Assembly (NCBI GenBank): GCA_905234175.1
Contig: CAJOGX010000004.1
Coordinates: 27,401-91,400, forward strand
Source: an uncultured Selenomonadaceae bacterium
GTDB lineage: Bacteria > Bacillota > Negativicutes > Selenomonadales > Selenomonadaceae
Reading direction: 5' to 3'
Length of the DNA stretch: 64,000 bases
Shown: positions 1 to 6,579 of the stretch, in pieces
Layout of the letters: every line of letters starts with the position of its first letter
Position numbering within the stretch: the stretch's first letter is position 1
Notes under the pieces: generated by a model
Databases searched by the model: none
The model's input: the letters and a program-made list of their open reading frames with translations, nothing else
Told to the model about the DNA's origin: nothing
Made by a program: the position numbers and the translations under genes

Positions 1-798
1 GGTCGCGATACCGTCAACGGCGTTGAAACTTCTACCATTGAAAATACAACCACCTTCACCACGGACAGCGCAATTTTCGCAGCGGGCGTTGAAGAAACGG
101 ACAGCCTGGCGAATTACGCGCAGCGTAAGATCGAATCCATTTACGTCAAGTCCCTCAACAGCCTCGTTATGGCGAATGACAACGTTGGTATCGTTCCGGC
201 GGACAGCGTAACGAAGACCGTCGACAAGTACAAAGGGCTCACGGTTACGGCGGCTAATGGCGGTTTGAACGGGCAGATTTCCGGTCTGGCTATTAATATA
301 ACGAACAGCGAAGGGCAAAACCGCAAATCCGTCAACGAGTTCCTCAACGGCTTCAAGACCACGATTTTCGCGGCAAACGAATCCAGCGACCATTCGCTCA
401 ACATTCACGTTGGCGCGGAAGCTAACCTGTCAATCGCAATCGGCATGATGGATATGCGCGCGGCGGCTCTTGGTCTTAAGGGCACCGACGGCTCCGTTAT
501 CAGCCTTGCAACGCTCGAACAGGCGAACGCCGCAATTTCCGTCTTTGAAAACGCACTCCAGAAAGCGCTCGACCAGCAGACAACCATTGGCGCAATTCTC
601 GCCCGCCTCGAATACACCGCAAGCAACCTCACCACTTCCAGTGAGAACGTCCAGGCGGCAGAATCCACAATCCGCGACGCAGATATGGCAAAAGAAATGA
701 CCGACTACACAAAGAGCAACGTTTTGCTGCAGGCGGCGCAGTCCATGCTCGCGCAGGCAAACCAGAACTCCAGCGCAGTGCTCAGCCTCCTCCAGTAA
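1..798 (+). CDS. fliC: Flagellin, 5'-truncated by window edge
   Basis: The frame is open from base 1, so the N-terminal D0/D1 helices lie outside the window. The visible part ends with the typical flagellin C-terminal D1/D0 helix: a heptad-like stretch with ENVQAAESTIRDADMAKEM followed by a coiled segment rich in Ala, Gln and Asn ending in LSLLQ. This region polymerises into the inner tube of the flagellar filament outside the cell. The central part (VNGVETSTIENTTTF onward) is Thr/Asn/Gly-rich, as expected for the variable surface domain. A strong intrinsic terminator follows about 45 bp downstream, so transcription probably stops here. The family assignment is secure; whether this is the main or an alternative flagellin cannot be told. 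Confidence 0.93.
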   Translation, partial: GRDTVNGVETSTIENTTTFTTDSAIFAAGVEETDSLANYAQRKIESIYVKSLNSLVMANDNVGIVPADSVTKTVDKYKGLTVTAANGGLNGQISGLAINITNSEGQNRKSVNEFLNGFKTTIFAANESSDHSLNIHVGAEANLSIAIGMMDMRAAALGLKGTDGSVISLATLEQANAAISVFENALQKALDQQTTIGAILARLEYTASNLTTSSENVQAAESTIRDADMAKEMTDYTKSNVLLQAAQSMLAQANQNSSAVLSLLQ

Positions 799-842
799 TC
801 TCAGCCTCGTCTCTGACGGCGCTACCAACACCATTTATTTCT

Positions 843-873
843 CCCTTGCCCACCGGCAGGGGATTTTTTTTTT
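843..873 (+). terminator. Intrinsic terminator after flagellin
   Basis: An 8-bp stem (CCCTTGCC pairing with GGCAGGGG, one G-T wobble) with a 4-nt CACC loop is followed by a run of ten or more T. This is a textbook rho-independent terminator for the flagellin transcript. Confidence 0.93.
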
Positions 874-915
874 GCCGTGAAGAAATTCGCCGGATTTGAC
901 GATAATTTAGTAGAA

Positions 916-950
916 TTGCAAACAAAAAAGCCGCGTGATATAATGCGGCT
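916..950 (+). promoter_or_regulatory. Sigma-70-type promoter inside an inverted repeat
   Basis: TTGCAA (916-921), a 17-bp spacer and TATAAT (939-944) with an extended TGA element form a near-consensus promoter. The -10 box lies in the loop of a perfect inverted repeat (AGCCGC at 929-934, GCGGCT at 945-950), which could be an operator or an early RNA hairpin. It drives the 139-aa gene at 981. Confidence 0.7.
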
Positions 951-980
951 ACAGGAATTTTTTTCTAGGGAGGGAGCACT

Positions 981-1400
981 ATGGCAATTCCGATAAATCT
1001 GGTAAACGCGTCGATGTGGGTACCGAGAGTCATTGAGCATACGCCGCTGGACGGCGGGCTCGTGCCGACGAACATGGAGCAGAACCGGCAGATTTTTCAG
1101 GGAGGACTCATGGCGGTTTCAGAAAGAATGTACGCCGCCCGCGACCCCGTTTCCAATTTCGGCACAGAAACGCATATCGGCAAGGGCGATTTCAGCCAGA
1201 TCAGCCGCGAACTTATGGAGGCGTCCGTCGAAAGTATCGCCAGAATCATGGAAAAGGACGACGAATTTGAAGGCTCGAACATGGGCGAATATTCCCCAAT
1301 GGGGCCTATGGGCATTAAGGAAATTAACGACCGCTCTTTCGAGAAACAGCAGCAAATTGCCGCCAACGCCCAGAAATTTGTCGCCAACTACGGCGCTTAG
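981..1400 (+). CDS. Conserved hypothetical protein, 139 aa
   Basis: I do not recognise this family. The start is well supported: GGGAGG lies 7 bases before the ATG. The product is soluble, without signal peptide or membrane segment. It opens with a non-charged stretch (MAIPINLVNASMW), has a Met/Gly/Pro-rich middle (SNMGEYSPMGPMG) and ends in a Gln/Ala helix (KQQQIAANAQKF). It is monocistronic: it has its own near-consensus promoter and a terminator immediately after the stop. Its position next to flagellin might hint at motility, but the two are separated by a terminator, so that is only a guess. Confidence 0.75.
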   Translation: MAIPINLVNASMWVPRVIEHTPLDGGLVPTNMEQNRQIFQGGLMAVSERMYAARDPVSNFGTETHIGKGDFSQISRELMEASVESIARIMEKDDEFEGSNMGEYSPMGPMGIKEINDRSFEKQQQIAANAQKFVANYGA

Positions 1401-1421
1401 AATACCGCGAAACTCGGCAAA

Positions 1422-1452
1422 GTCGTCGCCTTCGGAAGCGGCGGCTTTTTTT
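1422..1452 (+). terminator. Intrinsic terminator of the 139-aa gene
   Basis: GTCGTCGC pairs with GCGGCGGC (two G-T wobbles) around a short TTCG-containing loop, followed by seven T. The T-tract overlaps the stop codon of the convergent acyltransferase gene. Confidence 0.8.
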
Positions 1453-2434
1453 AGTTTGTGCCGAGCTGACGGTTGAACTCAGCGATTTCCTCCGGCGAAA
1501 ATTCGTTGCGCATAGACTTCCAGCGGTCGTGCAGCCAGAACCATTCCTCTGGATACCGGCGAATGTGCTCTTCAGTCAGCGCCGCCAGTTTCTGCGTCAT
1601 TTCCCAAATATCCGCGCGCTTGTCTTTGGAACGCTCGACGTAAAGCGGCGGCTGAACTTCCAGCGTATGAGTTCCGTCGGGGTTTCTGTGCATGAACGCG
1701 GGGAAAATCGGCACGCCTTTAAACCTTGACATTGACGCAGCGCCAGTCACGTAATTTGTCGCGCGGTTGAAAAATTTCACTATAACGCCGTCGTGCCGCC
1801 CGACGTCCTGATCCATAATCAAGCCAATGAAATGCCCGTCGTCAAGCAGCTGGTACATTTCGCGAACGCCGCTGTGGTAAGTGATGTGCATGCCGATATT
1901 CGTGCGGAACTCGTTGATAAATTTGTCCGCGCCGTCGGATTTCTGCTTTTTCGCGACGCCGACGAGCGGAATACCGTACTGCGCGAAGGCGCCGCCCATT
2001 AGCTCCCAGTTATCGCTGTGGCTTGTCATGATAACCGCGCCGCGCCCTTTCCTTTCGGCGGAACTAAAGTAACGCGTGAGTTGTTCCAGCCCGACGATTT
2101 TGACATGGCTTTTCATATTTTTCTTAAGCTCAGGGAAGCGGAGGACTTCGACGAAAATATTTCCGAAATTAATCGCGCTGGCTTTGGCGATTTTTTCAGC
2201 AGTCAAAGTGTCGACGCCGAGGCATTTTTGAACGTTGTCCCGCGCGAGTTTTTTGCGCCTGGCGGGGACGAAAAGCCAGACTAAATGCGCCAGCGCGCGC
2301 CCTAAAGTTACGGCGAGGCTGAAGGGCAAAAGGCATGTCAGCCAGCTCAAAAGTTTTAAAAATGTGTACGTGGTAGCGCCTCCCTGAAATAAAATAAAGC
2401 CCGAGGAAGTCCCCAGGCTTTGAAGGTTACTCAA
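1451..2434 (-). CDS. lpxL: LpxL/HtrB-family lipid A acyltransferase
   Basis: Inner-membrane-associated acyltransferase that adds a secondary acyl chain to a Kdo-lipid A precursor, supporting a diderm envelope. It shows the family's HX4E catalytic motif (HSDNWE, about residue 140), an N-terminal hydrophobic anchor (LLSWLTCLLPFSLAV), and the later block GIPLVGVAKKQKSDG. The ORF-track start is a TTG at 2434 with no Shine-Dalgarno. A perfect GGGAGG (2379-2384) sits inside that ORF, 7 bases before an in-frame ACG (2369-2371) that would give T/M-Y-T-F-L-K-L-L, which resembles a natural N-terminus. So the true start may be a non-canonical ACG, or an ATG changed by mutation or sequencing error. The exact substrate (lauroyl, myristoyl) cannot be read from sequence. 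Confidence 0.9.
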   Translation of the reverse strand: MSNLQSLGTSSGFILFQGGATTYTFLKLLSWLTCLLPFSLAVTLGRALAHLVWLFVPARRKKLARDNVQKCLGVDTLTAEKIAKASAINFGNIFVEVLRFPELKKNMKSHVKIVGLEQLTRYFSSAERKGRGAVIMTSHSDNWELMGGAFAQYGIPLVGVAKKQKSDGADKFINEFRTNIGMHITYHSGVREMYQLLDDGHFIGLIMDQDVGRHDGVIVKFFNRATNYVTGAASMSRFKGVPIFPAFMHRNPDGTHTLEVQPPLYVERSKDKRADIWEMTQKLAALTEEHIRRYPEEWFWLHDRWKSMRNEFSPEEIAEFNRQLGTN

Positions 2435-2473
2435 TTTATCGGCAAAACTCGTGCAACGCGCCGACTGACCGCC

Positions 2474-2764
2474 TTACGCTCTTGCGGGGCGGTGTTTGGA
2501 AAAGCAGTCGCGGCAGTAGACCGGACGCTCATTTCTCGGCTCGAAGGGAACTTCAGTTTCCTTGCCGCAGTCAGCGCAAATGACGGTGAACATCTGGCGG
2601 TGTTCGTTGCCATCGCGGTTGCGGCGGCGTTTGTCGCGGCAGTCACGGCAACGGGTGGGTTCGTTCTCGAAGCCTTTTTCGGCGTAGAATTCCTGTTCGC
2701 CCGCGCTGAAGATAAATTCCTTGCCGCAGTCCTTGCATACGAGTGTTTTGTCTTCGAAAGTCAT
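2474..2764 (-). CDS. Double zinc-ribbon protein (zf-trcl type), 96 aa
   Basis: The small cytosolic protein has four CxxC/CxDC knuckles in two pairs: VCKDCG...RCRDC in the N-terminal half and ICADCG...YCRDC in the C-terminal half, linked by a basic Arg-rich stretch (DKRRRNRDG). This matches the Firmicute probable zinc-ribbon families; the molecular role is unknown, with nucleic-acid binding likely. I place the start at the ATG at 2764 (MTFEDK), 9 bases after AAGGAG; the longer TTG ORF in the track would include that Shine-Dalgarno. It is transcribed divergently from the TolC gene from a promoter sharing a palindrome with it. Confidence 0.85.
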   Translation of the reverse strand: MTFEDKTLVCKDCGKEFIFSAGEQEFYAEKGFENEPTRCRDCRDKRRRNRDGNEHRQMFTVICADCGKETEVPFEPRNERPVYCRDCFSKHRPARA

Positions 2765-2834
2765 TAAAAAAATCTCCTTACAGATCAAAAAATTTCCGTT
2801 CGCTGAGCTAAAAGTATCAACTCAACGCTTTGAC

Positions 2835-2903
2835 ATTATACCACGTTTTATAAAAAAATCAAGTATTAATTAACTTGATAAACTGCGGCGAATTGTGTAA
2901 AAT
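2835..2903. promoter_or_regulatory. Divergent promoters sharing a palindromic operator candidate
   Basis: Minus strand: TTGATT (2862-2857), 16-bp spacer, TATAAT (2840-2835), for the zinc-ribbon gene. Plus strand: TTGATA (2875-2880), 17-bp spacer, TAAAAT (2898-2903), for the TolC operon. A perfect 7-bp inverted repeat, ATCAAGT (2858-2864) and ACTTGAT (2873-2879) with an AT-only 8-bp centre, covers both -35 boxes. A dimeric repressor bound here would shut both directions at once; MarR-type operators look like this, but no regulator is encoded nearby. Confidence 0.65.
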
Positions 2904-2964
2904 TGGCGCGTCAAAAAAATTTTTTTAAGGGAGTGACTGGCGCGGCGATTTTCCGCACCGACCT

Positions 2965-4437
2965 ATGAAAAAAAGTTTAGCAAAAAAAATTCTGGCGGCG
3001 GTATCAATAATTTTCGCCACGAACTTCAGCGCGTCTGAAGCGGCAGTTCCTTTGACCTTACAACAAAGCATAGATTTGGCGCTCACCAACGACGAACAAA
3101 TTGCTGCGGCGCTGGCTGATACGAAATCTGCGCGCTGGAGTTTGTCAAGCGCCCGCCGTGCCACGGGTCCTGTAATCGGCTGGACTTCGCAGGCACTGAA
3201 AATCGGCGGCAGGGATCACCGCGCCTCTAACGACGCTCACAACGCTTACGGCAACGAGGGCGCCTTTGTTTATGAGAACGGATATTATCGCTACGCCGCC
3301 GGCTCGACCGCGTACAACAACACTTTCGCGAATACTTTCAGCCTGGAAATTCCGCTGTACAGCGGCGGGCAGCTTGAAGAAAGAATTAAATCGCGCGGGT
3401 ATCAGCTTAACGCGGCGGATTTGACGCTGGAAAATACCAAGCAGACGATTCGCTATCAGACAATCGCCGCCTATTACGAAGTTCTTCAGCAGCAAAATCT
3501 TTTGAACGTCGCGGAAGGCGCCGTGCGAATGGCAACCGAGCAGCTCAACATAATTCAAATTCAGTTCGAGGAAGGCGTGGTTGCGAAGTCGGACGTTTTA
3601 CAAATGCAGGTACAGCTGGCGGATTACCGGCAGAATTTAGTTTCGATACAGGGAAATTTGAAAGTCGCCCTGGCAACTCTGCTGAACACAGTCGGCCTGC
3701 CGGAGGACACGGATATTGACGTGACGGATAATTTTTCCTACGCGCCGTTTCCGTTCACGCTCGACGAATGTCTGGCTTATGCGCTGGAAAATCGTCCTGA
3801 CGGTGCCGCCGCGCTCTATACCGTCAAAAATGCTGAGGCGCAGGCAGAGGCCGCTAAGTCAGGCGACCGCCCCAGCGTTACCGGCGTCGCCAGCAAGTCC
3901 ATCTCCGCGAACGGCGCCTTTCAGCAGGAACGCAGCGCGAACTGGCAGATTGGCTTGCGGCTGAACTGGAGCGTTTTCGATAACAACGTTACCAAAGCCA
4001 GCGTCAATTCCGCGAAGGCCGCCGTTGAAAGCGCGCAGGCTAATTTTGAACGCGTCGAAAAAAATATCCGCCTGCAGACACGCAGCGCCTATACGCATAT
4101 GAAGTCCGCCGAGGAAAATATCCGCTCGACTTCCACCGCAGTTAAGCAGGCTGAGGAAAGCAGCGTTATCGCGCGCGTCCGCTACGAGGAAGGCGTTGAC
4201 ATTCTGCTTACCGTTACCAACGCGCAGGAAAAGCTCAATCAGGCGCGCACGAATTATTTTACCGCGCTCTACCAGTACAATTTGTACAAGGCGCAGCTCG
4301 AAAAGGCGATTGGCATTCCCGTCGACATCAACACGCCGATTTATATGGAAAATGTTCGCGAAGGCAGATACACCAACAAAGCCCTTGAGGCCGCCGCGCT
4401 CCATTCAGACGCCAGCGAAACTTTTGAGGCTAAGTGA
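2965..4437 (+). CDS. TolC-family outer-membrane efflux protein
   Basis: A 490-aa trimeric outer-membrane channel with periplasmic helical barrel, partner of tripartite efflux or type I secretion. The N-terminus is a signal peptide (MKKSLAKKILAAVSIIFATNFSASEA). The two OEP repeats are visible: LTLQQSIDLALTN at the start of the first, FTLDECLAYALENRP at the start of the second, each followed by long Ala/Gln/Glu-rich helices and ending in typical YEEGVDILLTVTNAQEKLNQART and LYKAQLEKAIG blocks. No periplasmic adaptor or pump gene is adjacent. The ATG has no close Shine-Dalgarno: AAGGGAG lies about 31 bases upstream, with a possible small GCGG/CCGC hairpin between. It shares an operon with the methyltransferase-STAS gene 21 bp downstream. 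Confidence 0.93.
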   Translation: MKKSLAKKILAAVSIIFATNFSASEAAVPLTLQQSIDLALTNDEQIAAALADTKSARWSLSSARRATGPVIGWTSQALKIGGRDHRASNDAHNAYGNEGAFVYENGYYRYAAGSTAYNNTFANTFSLEIPLYSGGQLEERIKSRGYQLNAADLTLENTKQTIRYQTIAAYYEVLQQQNLLNVAEGAVRMATEQLNIIQIQFEEGVVAKSDVLQMQVQLADYRQNLVSIQGNLKVALATLLNTVGLPEDTDIDVTDNFSYAPFPFTLDECLAYALENRPDGAAALYTVKNAEAQAEAAKSGDRPSVTGVASKSISANGAFQQERSANWQIGLRLNWSVFDNNVTKASVNSAKAAVESAQANFERVEKNIRLQTRSAYTHMKSAEENIRSTSTAVKQAEESSVIARVRYEEGVDILLTVTNAQEKLNQARTNYFTALYQYNLYKAQLEKAIGIPVDINTPIYMENVREGRYTNKALEAAALHSDASETFEAK

Positions 4438-4458
4438 TTGACTGTTCAGGAGGGCACT

Positions 4459-5664
4459 ATGAATCAAGAAGAAATGTTGAAAAAAGTCAATCCAACTTAC
4501 CTCAGCGCGAAGGGCGTCCTTAGTCTTTTGTCGAAGACCGGCAATTCGGACATCATGTGCTTTTACAATGACCTCGATAAAGAGGCGCTGGGTAAATCTT
4601 CTACACTGGAGCCTGCAATTATTCGGAGCTGGAGAATTTCCCTTGAGGCGCGCTATAACTTTTGGACTGCGATTACTGAGGAAACCGACTGCAAAATAAT
4701 AGTGGATTTGCCATGCGGGTACCTGCCGCAGTGTCTTAAGGCGGCGCGACTGAATAAAAAATATTACGGGCTCGATTTGCCGATTGTAACCGAAGAAGTC
4801 AGCCGTATCGCCTTCAAGCATTTGGACGGGCGCCAGAAAAATCTGGTACAGTATCACGGCGTTGACGCGACGAATTATGACTCTCTGCGAAACGCGCTGA
4901 AAGACGCGCAGGGAAAAATTTGTATTATCACGGACGGATTTCTGGGATATTTCAACCTTCACGACCTGAAGGCGATTTGCGAAAATATTTATCGGCTGCT
5001 GCGAGAGTTCGGCGGGCACTGGTACACTTCGGATTCGCAGTTCCCTGAATTGATGGAGCTCACGCACGCCGTAATTACCGGCGACGAAAGCGAGGAAATA
5101 TCAGTGGCGATTTCGCTGGGCGCCAGTCGTATCGCCGATTCTAATCTCAGCGACCACCTGTTCATGGGGGGGACTCTCGAAGAGCGCAGAAAGTTTATGG
5201 AGGAGTGCGGTTTCTCCGTTAAAAGTTTCCGTTATTCCGACAAGTTGCGCGTAATTCCTTCCCTGAAAGAAAATCCCGCCCTCATGGAAAAACTTTTGTC
5301 GGCGTACAACGGAATAGAAGAATGGGTTCTGACTGCGAAAGAAACGCCCGCCGCTGAAAAGACGCCAGATATTCCCTTCGCGCAGGAATTTTCCTCAGCG
5401 GGCGGCGTACTTTCCATTAGGATAAGCGGGCGGCTGGATACGATTACGGCGCCGGAATTTCTTCAAAAAGTCGAAGAGTTGCGCGCAAAAAATTCGTTCA
5501 CAGAAATAAAATTCGACGCGGCAAACCTCAGCTATATTTCTTATGCCGGAGTGCGCGCGCTTCAGATTCTGCAAGAGTCCTGCAGCAGTTTCAGGATAAG
5601 CAGCGCGAGCGGCGAAGTACGCAAAATTTTAACTGAGAATTTTCCGGCAGCGCTGGAACAGTAA
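4459..5664 (+). CDS. SAM-dependent methyltransferase fused to STAS domain
   Basis: 401 aa. Residues about 1-285 resemble class I, leucine-carboxyl-methyltransferase-like enzymes: a motif I-like IIVDLPCGYLPQCLK, an acidic second strand (YYGLDLPIV) and IITDGFLGYF in the region of motif IV. Residues about 305-400 form a STAS domain (GVLSIRISGRLDTITAPEF, then FDAANLSYISYAGVRALQIL), the fold of anti-sigma-factor antagonists. In those proteins a Ser at the SSAG position is phosphorylated; here the position reads YISYAG, with Ser preceding Tyr. The start is the ATG at 4459 preceded by AGGAGG; the track's TTG at 4438 includes that site. It follows the TolC gene in one operon. Substrate and partner are unknown; a signalling-coupled methyltransferase is an inference. 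Confidence 0.8.
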   Translation: MNQEEMLKKVNPTYLSAKGVLSLLSKTGNSDIMCFYNDLDKEALGKSSTLEPAIIRSWRISLEARYNFWTAITEETDCKIIVDLPCGYLPQCLKAARLNKKYYGLDLPIVTEEVSRIAFKHLDGRQKNLVQYHGVDATNYDSLRNALKDAQGKICIITDGFLGYFNLHDLKAICENIYRLLREFGGHWYTSDSQFPELMELTHAVITGDESEEISVAISLGASRIADSNLSDHLFMGGTLEERRKFMEECGFSVKSFRYSDKLRVIPSLKENPALMEKLLSAYNGIEEWVLTAKETPAAEKTPDIPFAQEFSSAGGVLSIRISGRLDTITAPEFLQKVEELRAKNSFTEIKFDAANLSYISYAGVRALQILQESCSSFRISSASGEVRKILTENFPAALEQ

Positions 5665-5689
5665 ATTTAAGCGGAAGTTAAATAAATCT

Positions 5690-5731
5690 GCAAAAAAATA
5701 GCGTCGGCATTTTCAGCACCGGCGCTTTTAA
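5690..5731. terminator. Bidirectional terminator
   Basis: GCGTCGG (5701-5707) pairs with CCGGCGC (5719-5725). A T-run follows on the plus strand and an A-run precedes it, so it can stop both convergent transcription units. Confidence 0.75.
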
Positions 5732-5747
5732 ATTTATCTGGAAAAGT

Positions 5748-6098
5748 TTAATCGAGAATCAGCGGCTTGTTTTTGAGAATTTCGAGGCCAGGCGTGCAGG
5801 CTCCGCAGTCGCAGAATTTAGCGCCGCTGGCTTTGAGTTCGTCGGCGTGCGCCGCAAATTTTTTCTGCCCTTCGACGCCGAAATACTGAACGGCAATGTC
5901 GGAATGCGCAAAAGCTACAAGGTGGTCGATGTCGGTAACGTCGCCTTCGAGTTCCTCAACGAGCTTGCGGGCGAGTTCCTTTTCTTTGTCGGTGCCGAGC
6001 GCGTCGAGCCAGGCCTGAGTAGCCGCCTTGAGCGGGGCACAGCAGCTGGGCGCGGCAATCATCTGCTTCGCGAGTTCGATAACATTTTCCTTAGTCAC
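5748..6098 (-). CDS. Conserved Cys-containing hypothetical protein, 116 aa
   Basis: A soluble, largely helical small protein of a family I have seen in anaerobic Firmicutes without an established function. It carries a Cys pair near the N-terminus (PSCCAP) and a CDCGAC cluster near the C-terminus, enough thiolates to bind a metal or a small Fe-S centre, which is inference. The likely start is the GTG at 6098 (MTKENVIELAKQ), 8 bases after GAGGAG; the GTG in the ORF track at 6107 overlaps that Shine-Dalgarno. The next gene upstream on the same strand (6111-6563) is 12 bp away, so they are probably co-transcribed. Confidence 0.75.
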   Translation of the reverse strand: MTKENVIELAKQMIAAPSCCAPLKAATQAWLDALGTDKEKELARKLVEELEGDVTDIDHLVAFAHSDIAVQYFGVEGQKKFAAHADELKASGAKFCDCGACTPGLEILKNKPLILD

Positions 6099-6110
6099 GG
6101 TAAACACTCC

Positions 6111-6563
6111 TCATTTTTTATTTGGGGCTAATTTGTCAAGAATTTCAGCGTATCGGTTACTGCGAGCCTCGGAGGCGTCCGCGTCGGCTTTGAGCCAGGC
6201 ACGATTTTCGTCGTTAATCACGTCAGCCATGGATTTGGCTTCGAGAATGTAGTCGGCGATAATCGAGCGTCCGAGTTCGATACCGGCGGTTTTCGCTTCG
6301 GGGTCGTTTTCCAGTTTGCTCACAAAATCGTTGAACTCAGCTTCGTCGAATTTTGCTCCGAAGGCGTTCAAAACATCGCGCATATTTTTTTCAACGTAAG
6401 CATTTTGTTCAGGAACGCTCATTGTGACGTACTGGCGGAACTCTGATTCCTTAGCTTTGAAAGCTTCCTCCATTCGGCTGCTGGCGCTCATGACTACGAG
6501 TGCAAAACCGACAACGACGAGCGCCGCCAAAATTCCAACGCCGATTAAAACTTTTTTCAACAT
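6111..6563 (-). CDS. Hypothetical protein with N-terminal membrane anchor, 150 aa
   Basis: No recognisable family. One hydrophobic segment (LIGVGILAALVVVGFALVVMS, residues about 5-25) follows a short basic N-terminus, leaving a helical, charged domain of about 120 residues that should face the periplasm. The ATG at 6563 is preceded by AAGGAG at 11 bases; the TTG at 6572 is too close to it. The Shine-Dalgarno overlaps the stop of the large activase gene upstream, so translation is probably coupled. A role tied to the activase is possible only from position. Confidence 0.7.
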   Translation of the reverse strand: MLKKVLIGVGILAALVVVGFALVVMSASSRMEEAFKAKESEFRQYVTMSVPEQNAYVEKNMRDVLNAFGAKFDEAEFNDFVSKLENDPEAKTAGIELGRSIIADYILEAKSMADVINDENRAWLKADADASEARSNRYAEILDKLAPNKK

Positions 6564-6579
6564 GTACAGCAAAACTCCT

